The notes under the pieces: generated by a model
Seen by the model: only the letters and a program-made list of their open reading frames with translations
Databases searched by the model: none
Told to the model about the DNA's origin: nothing
Position numbers and translations under genes: made by a program
Assembly (NCBI GenBank): GCA_946612175.1
Contig: CAMOEO010000061.1
Span: 1 to 11,608, forward strand
From: an uncultured Verrucomicrobiota bacterium
GTDB taxonomy: Bacteria; Verrucomicrobiota; Kiritimatiellia; RFP12; UBA3636
Direction: 5' to 3'
DNA: 11,608 bases
Shown: one piece after another, positions 7,180 through 11,608 of the stretch
Layout: each line of letters begins with the position of its first letter
How positions within the stretch are numbered: position 1 is the stretch's first letter

Positions 7180-7255
7180 GTCGTAGGGTCCTCGACGGGA
7201 ATCAGGGTAGGGAGGGGAGAAAAGGGGCAAGCGGACGCGGGGGACGTGGGGCGGG

Positions 7256-8965
7256 TCAGTTGGCGGCGAGAAGCCCGAGGATCTTCGCGGGGGCATCGGC
7301 GACGGGGACGAGCTGCGTCTCGCCCGTGCGGCGGAGGCGGATCTCGACGCCGCCCTTCTCGAGCGAGCGGGCGCCGACGGTGACGCGGACGGTGCAGCCG
7401 ATGAGGTCGGCGTCCTTGAACTTGATGCCGGGGCGCTCGTCGCGGTCGTCGACGAGGACGTCCGCGCCGGCGGCCTCGAGCTTCGATTCGATCTCGGCGA
7501 CGGCGGCGACGACGGCCTCGCTCTTCGCGTCGAGCTGCAGCAGCGCGACCTGGCAGGGGGAGACGGCGGCGGGCCACACGATGCCGTCCTTGTCGTTGTT
7601 CTGCTCGGCGATGGCCTGCACGGTGCGCGAGACGCCGATGCCGTAGCAGCCCATGACCGGGGTGACGGACTGCTTGTTCTGGTCGAGGACCGTGAACTTC
7701 ATCGCCTTGGTGTACTTGAGGCCGAGCTTGAAGACGTGGCCGACCTCGATGCCGCGCGCGAGCTCGAGCGGGGCGCCGCACTTCGGGCAGCGGTCGCCGG
7801 CGACGACGGTCGCCAGGTCCGCCCACTGCGCGATCTTCACGTCCGGGTCGTCCATGAGGTTGCAGTGGGCGACGTGGAAGCCCTCCTCGCCGGCGCCGAC
7901 GGCGACGTCGCGCGCCTCGCGGAGGCCGTAGTCGGCGTAGACCGGGATCGAGACGCCGATCGGGCCGATCGAGCCGAACGGGCCGGCGGCCCTGGCGGTC
8001 GTCTCGGGGTCGGCCATCTCGAGCTCGCCGCAGCCGAGGAGGCGGCGCAGCTTGGGCTCGCAGAGATCGGCGTTGCCGCGGACGAGCACCATCACGGGCT
8101 TGCCGTCGGCGAGGTAGACGAGGGACTTCACGACCTGGTCGGACGGGATGCCGAGCGCGGCGGCGGCCTCGTCGACCGTGTGCGCGCCGGGCGTGGCGAC
8201 CTTGGCGCGCGGCTCGGCGGAGGGCGTGGCGTAGTCGCAGGGCGGGGCCTGGCGCTCGGCGCGCTCCTGGTTGGCGGCGTAGCGGCACGCGGGGCAGTGC
8301 AGGATGCCGTCCTCGCCCGAGGGCGCGAGGACCATGAACTCGTGCGAGTGGTTGCCGCCGATCGCGCCGGTGTCCGCCTCGACCGGGTGGGCGTCGAGCC
8401 CGCAGCGCTTGAAGATGCGCAGGTAGGCGTCGTACATCTTCTGGTAGGAGACATCCGCGTCCTCCGACGTGAGGTCGAAGGAGTAGGCGTCCTTCATGAC
8501 GAACTCCTTGCAGCGCATGAGGCCGAAGCGCGGGCGGATCTCGTCGCGGAACTTCGTCTGGATCTGGTAGACCGTGGCGGGGAGCTGGCGGTAGGACGAG
8601 ACGAGCGTGCGGAGGTAGTCGGTCGCGACCTCCTCGTGCGTGGGCCCGAGGACCATCGTGTTGTCGTTGCGGTCCCGGAGGCGGAACATGCTCTTGCCCA
8701 TGATGCCGGCGCGGCCGGACTCCTCCCAGAGCGAGATGGGCTGCAGCGCGGTGAAAAGGACTTCGCACGCGCCCGCGCGATCCATCTCCTCGCGGACGAT
8801 CTGCTCGACCTTGTGGAGCACGCGCACGCCGAGCGGCGAGTAGGAGTAGAGGCCGCCCTCGAGCTTCACGAGGAGGCCGGCGCGCATCATGAGCTTGTGG
8901 GAAACGATCTCCGCGTCCTTGGGGTCTTCGCGGAGGGTGGTGAGGAGGGTCTTGGACCAGCGCAT
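7256..8965 (-). CDS. proS: Proline-tRNA ligase, bacterial type with editing domain
   Basis: The 569-residue enzyme attaches proline to tRNA-Pro. It shows motif 1 (RAGLLVKLEGGLYSYSPLG, 28-46), the TxE-type proline pocket segment VLGPTHEE (105-112), motif 2 (TKFRDEIRPRFGLMRCKEF, 137-155) and motif 3 (MGCYGIGVSRTVQA, 438-451). An insertion of about 225-400 is the YbaK-type editing domain that clears mischarged alanine: VVKSLVYLADGKP (278-290, with the conserved Lys280), GSIGPIG (331-337) and HVAHCN (364-369). Two Cys pairs, CPAC (224-227) and CPKC (393-396), flank the editing insert, a possible zinc-binding pair. The anticodon-binding domain starts at about 470. Size fits the long bacterial ProRS. 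The ATG at 8965 is the first in frame; the leader before it is pyrimidine-rich with no Shine-Dalgarno site. It heads the proS-HU-hisS cluster and has its own promoter in the divergent region. Confidence 0.96.
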   Translation of the reverse strand: MRWSKTLLTTLREDPKDAEIVSHKLMMRAGLLVKLEGGLYSYSPLGVRVLHKVEQIVREEMDRAGACEVLFTALQPISLWEESGRAGIMGKSMFRLRDRNDNTMVLGPTHEEVATDYLRTLVSSYRQLPATVYQIQTKFRDEIRPRFGLMRCKEFVMKDAYSFDLTSEDADVSYQKMYDAYLRIFKRCGLDAHPVEADTGAIGGNHSHEFMVLAPSGEDGILHCPACRYAANQERAERQAPPCDYATPSAEPRAKVATPGAHTVDEAAAALGIPSDQVVKSLVYLADGKPVMVLVRGNADLCEPKLRRLLGCGELEMADPETTARAAGPFGSIGPIGVSIPVYADYGLREARDVAVGAGEEGFHVAHCNLMDDPDVKIAQWADLATVVAGDRCPKCGAPLELARGIEVGHVFKLGLKYTKAMKFTVLDQNKQSVTPVMGCYGIGVSRTVQAIAEQNNDKDGIVWPAAVSPCQVALLQLDAKSEAVVAAVAEIESKLEAAGADVLVDDRDERPGIKFKDADLIGCTVRVTVGARSLEKGGVEIRLRRTGETQLVPVADAPAKILGLLAAN

Positions 8966-9030
8966 GGGGAAACGGTAGGGGGAGGGGGAGGAAAAAGAAG
9001 CCGTGCGGAGCGCCGCGCGGAACGTTGCAA

Positions 9031-9059
9031 ATTAAAGCACTTTCGCCGGGCGGTTGCAA
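9031..9059 (-). promoter_or_regulatory. Probable sigma-70 promoter of proS-HU-hisS
   Basis: On the minus strand TTGCAA (9059-9054) and TTTAAT (9036-9031) are separated by exactly 17 bp. This AT-rich pocket stands out in an otherwise GC-dominated intergenic region. Transcription would start near 9024, giving a leader of about 59 nt that ends in a long C/T-rich stretch (8966-9000) without a ribosome site. A second TTGCAA at 9025-9030 lies at the predicted start. Confidence 0.6.
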
Positions 9060-9086
9060 GCGGAATCGGCGGCGCCGCGGGCGATC

Positions 9087-9145
9087 GGGGGCGGCCGGGG
9101 GCGCCGGAGGGCGGGGGGGGGGGGGGGTTCGCGCGGGGGGTGGGG
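9087..9145 (+). promoter_or_regulatory. G-rich segment with G-quadruplex potential
   Basis: Six runs of at least three G occur in 59 bp on the plus strand: 9087-9091, 9097-9101, 9109-9111, 9113-9127, 9135-9140 and 9142-9145, with loops of 1 to 7 nt. Any four can form a G-quadruplex by the usual sequence rule. The segment lies between the proS promoter and the -10 box of the sigma-54 activator gene and abuts that -10 box. Whether it folds in the cell is unknown. Confidence 0.5.
9113..9127 (+). repeat. Homopolymer of 15 G
   Basis: An uninterrupted run of 15 G occupies the place where a -35 element would be expected for the TATAAT at 9146-9151 (a 16-18 bp spacer puts -35 inside or at the end of the run). 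Such tracts change length by slipped-strand mispairing and cause phase variation in other bacteria. The exact length in the assembly may also be a sequencing artefact. Confidence 0.7.
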
Positions 9146-9151
9146 TATAAT
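9146..9151 (+). promoter_or_regulatory. Consensus -10 box of the sigma-54 activator gene
   Basis: A perfect TATAAT ends 10 nt before the ATG at 9162, so transcription starting about 7 nt downstream would give a leader of only a few bases, i.e. a leaderless or nearly leaderless message. No ribosome site lies between the box and the ATG, which fits. No -35 hexamer is recognisable; the G tract and G-rich spacer stand in its place. Confidence 0.55.
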
Positions 9152-9161
9152 CCGGCGCGCC

Positions 9162-10526
<1,365 letters not shown>

Positions 10527-10573
10527 GCGGCCGCGCCCCGCGCCCGCCGCCTTCCGCGGCCCCCATCCCACGC

Positions 10574-11410
10574 ATGAAAACGAACCAGGACAAGGACGGA
10601 CTCCGCTTCCGGCAGACGTTGCCGGAGTCGCGCCGCATCGTCGTCAAGATCGGCAGCAAGGTCATCGTCGGCGCGGGCGGCCGCCCCGATCGCCGCCGCA
10701 TCGCCGGGCTGGTCGCGCAGGTCGCGGAGATCCGCCGCGCCGGCTGCGAGACCGTCCTCGTGAGCTCGGGCGCGATCGCGTCCGGCATGGAGGCGCTCGG
10801 CATCGCGCGCCGCCCGTCCACGGTCCCCGACCTGCAGATGTGCGCCGCGGTCGGGCAGGTGCGCCTGATGACGCTCTACCGCGACCTCTTCGCGAAGGAG
10901 CGCGTCCTCGCCGGGCAGCTGCTGCTGACGCACGACGACTTCGACCGCCGGCTCTCCGTCGCCAACCTCCGCCGCACGATGGACCACCTGCTCCGTGCGG
11001 GCGTCGTCCCGGTCGTCAACGAGAACGACGCCGTCGCGGACGAGGAGGTCAAGGCCTACATGTCCCTCGGCGACAACGACCACCTCGCCTCGCTCGTCGC
11101 GCGTCAGACGCGCTCGGACCTGCTGGTGATGCTCTCCTCCGTCGACGGCCTGCGCCGCCCGCTCTCGGGCGGGCGCACGGCGCGCGTGCCGTTCGTCGAG
11201 TCGATCGGCCGCGCGACGATGGCGCTGGTGCGCCCCGCCGAGGCGGGCGCGATCTCGAAGGGCGGCATGGACAGCAAGCTCCGCGCCGCGGCCGCGTGCA
11301 TGCAGGCCGGGTGCAACGTCGTGATCGCGGACGGCCGCCGCCGCGACGTCCTGCGCCGCATCCTGGCGGGCGAGGACGAGGGCACGCTCTTCCCGGCCGT
11401 TCCGCAGTAG
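10574..11410 (+). CDS. proB: Glutamate 5-kinase, short form without PUA domain
   Basis: The 278-residue amino-acid kinase phosphorylates glutamate to gamma-glutamyl phosphate, the first step of proline synthesis. Motifs are VVKIGSKV (23-30, Lys25), LVSSGAIASGM (62-72), NENDAV (149-154), LGDNDHLA (165-172), SKGGMDSK (228-235) and the closing GTLF (270-273). The protein ends there, so the C-terminal PUA domain of the roughly 370-residue E. coli-type enzyme is missing; PUA-less forms are known. The segment after SSVDGL is shorter than usual (RRPLSGGRTARVPFV, no DPR motif). The ATG at 10574 fits the family start, but no clear ribosome site precedes it. An 11-bp gap separates it from proA, and 47 bp from the activator gene upstream; no promoter is visible in that gap. 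Confidence 0.94.
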   Translation: MKTNQDKDGLRFRQTLPESRRIVVKIGSKVIVGAGGRPDRRRIAGLVAQVAEIRRAGCETVLVSSGAIASGMEALGIARRPSTVPDLQMCAAVGQVRLMTLYRDLFAKERVLAGQLLLTHDDFDRRLSVANLRRTMDHLLRAGVVPVVNENDAVADEEVKAYMSLGDNDHLASLVARQTRSDLLVMLSSVDGLRRPLSGGRTARVPFVESIGRATMALVRPAEAGAISKGGMDSKLRAAAACMQAGCNVVIADGRRRDVLRRILAGEDEGTLFPAVPQ

Positions 11411-11421
11411 AGGGCCCCGCG

Positions 11422-11608
11422 ATGATCGAAGAAGACCTCCTTTCCCTCGCCGAGCGCGGCGCCGCCGCGCAGGCCGCCCTGCTCGGGCTGACGGGCGCCG
11501 AGCGCCGCGCGGCGCTCCACGCGATGGCCGACGCGCTCGAGGCGGCCCGCGACGCGATCCTCGCGGCGAACGCGGAGGACCTCGCCGCCGCCTCCGGGCG
11601 CGGCCGCT
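11422..11608 (+). CDS. proA: Glutamate-5-semialdehyde dehydrogenase, N-terminal fragment
   Basis: The frame from ATG 11422 stays open to the window edge and gives 62 residues. It begins M-I-E-E-D-L-L-S-L-A-E-R and contains ERRAALHAMADAL and DAILAANAEDLAAA, the N-terminal helix pattern of gamma-glutamyl phosphate reductases (repeated 'AL..MA.AL' then 'I..AN..DL'). The enzyme reduces gamma-glutamyl phosphate to glutamate semialdehyde with NADPH, the step right after ProB. AGAGG lies 8 nt before the ATG, at the end of proB, so the two are a proBA operon. The catalytic Cys and the rest lie right of the window. Confidence 0.85.
   Translation, partial: MIEEDLLSLAERGAAAQAALLGLTGAERRAALHAMADALEAARDAILAANAEDLAAASGRGR

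Noticed and set aside
7180..7255. Separate promoter for the HU gene
   Set aside because: Only TTGCCC and TACCCT at a poor 15-bp spacing; not enough to call.
7180..7296. N-terminal extension of the HU-family protein
   Set aside because: It is Pro/Ser/Arg-rich, overlaps the proS end, and the ATG at 7179 has a ribosome site.
9024..9045. Possible sigma-54 (-24/-12) promoter for proS on the minus strand (TTGCA with GT 10 bp upstream)
   Set aside because: The -12 part fits, but the invariant GG at -24 is GT and the rest of the -24 element matches poorly; the sigma-70 reading is better.
9054..9161. N-terminal extension of the sigma-54 activator
   Set aside because: The extra residues would be encoded by the G tract and the TATAAT box, and are Gly/Arg repeats. 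The family start fits ATG 9162.

Overview
The window is about 11.6 kb of very GC-rich bacterial DNA, packed with genes on both strands. Gene content points to the PVC superphylum, most likely a Kiritimatiellota/Lentisphaerota-like lineage. The pointers are a solute-binding protein fused to an ABC permease, a GYF plus CD225-type small membrane protein, an FHA-linked sigma-54 activator, and patchy use of Shine-Dalgarno sites. This placement is inference from family distribution; there is no rRNA or other marker here.

Layout. (1) At 1-1398, minus strand, lies a secreted solute-binding domain joined to an ABC permease. It appears to have lost the middle of both domains and then shifts frame, so it is probably a decaying gene or an assembly collapse. 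(2) Divergent from it at 1562-4498 is a large hybrid histidine kinase with two periplasmic Venus-flytrap domains, a kinase core and a receiver. Its codon use differs visibly from its neighbours. (3) At 4595-5559 is a two-gene unit: a GYF/CD225 membrane protein and a DUF2752 membrane protein. (4) Converging on it from the right, at 5567-8965 on the minus strand, is a compact cluster proS, an HU-family DNA-binding protein, and hisS. (5) A 196-bp divergent intergenic region at 8966-9161 holds a good sigma-70 promoter for proS, a G-rich segment with a run of 15 G, and a TATAAT box only 10 nt from the next start codon. (6) Rightward from 9162 come an FHA-AAA+-Fis sigma-54 activator, proB (short form, no PUA domain) and the start of proA, which runs off the window.

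How they fit together. proS-HU-hisS is translation-linked housekeeping with a nucleoid protein between two tRNA synthetases. proB and proA are the first two steps of proline synthesis, so proline synthesis and prolyl-tRNA charging lie on either side of the regulator, though I see no direct evidence that the regulator controls them. The hybrid kinase would sense a small periplasmic ligand; its target is not in the window. I found no CRISPR array, transposase, integrase, tRNA, rRNA or defence system. The least ordinary signals are the poly-G/near-leaderless arrangement ahead of the sigma-54 activator and the eroded binding-protein/permease fusion.
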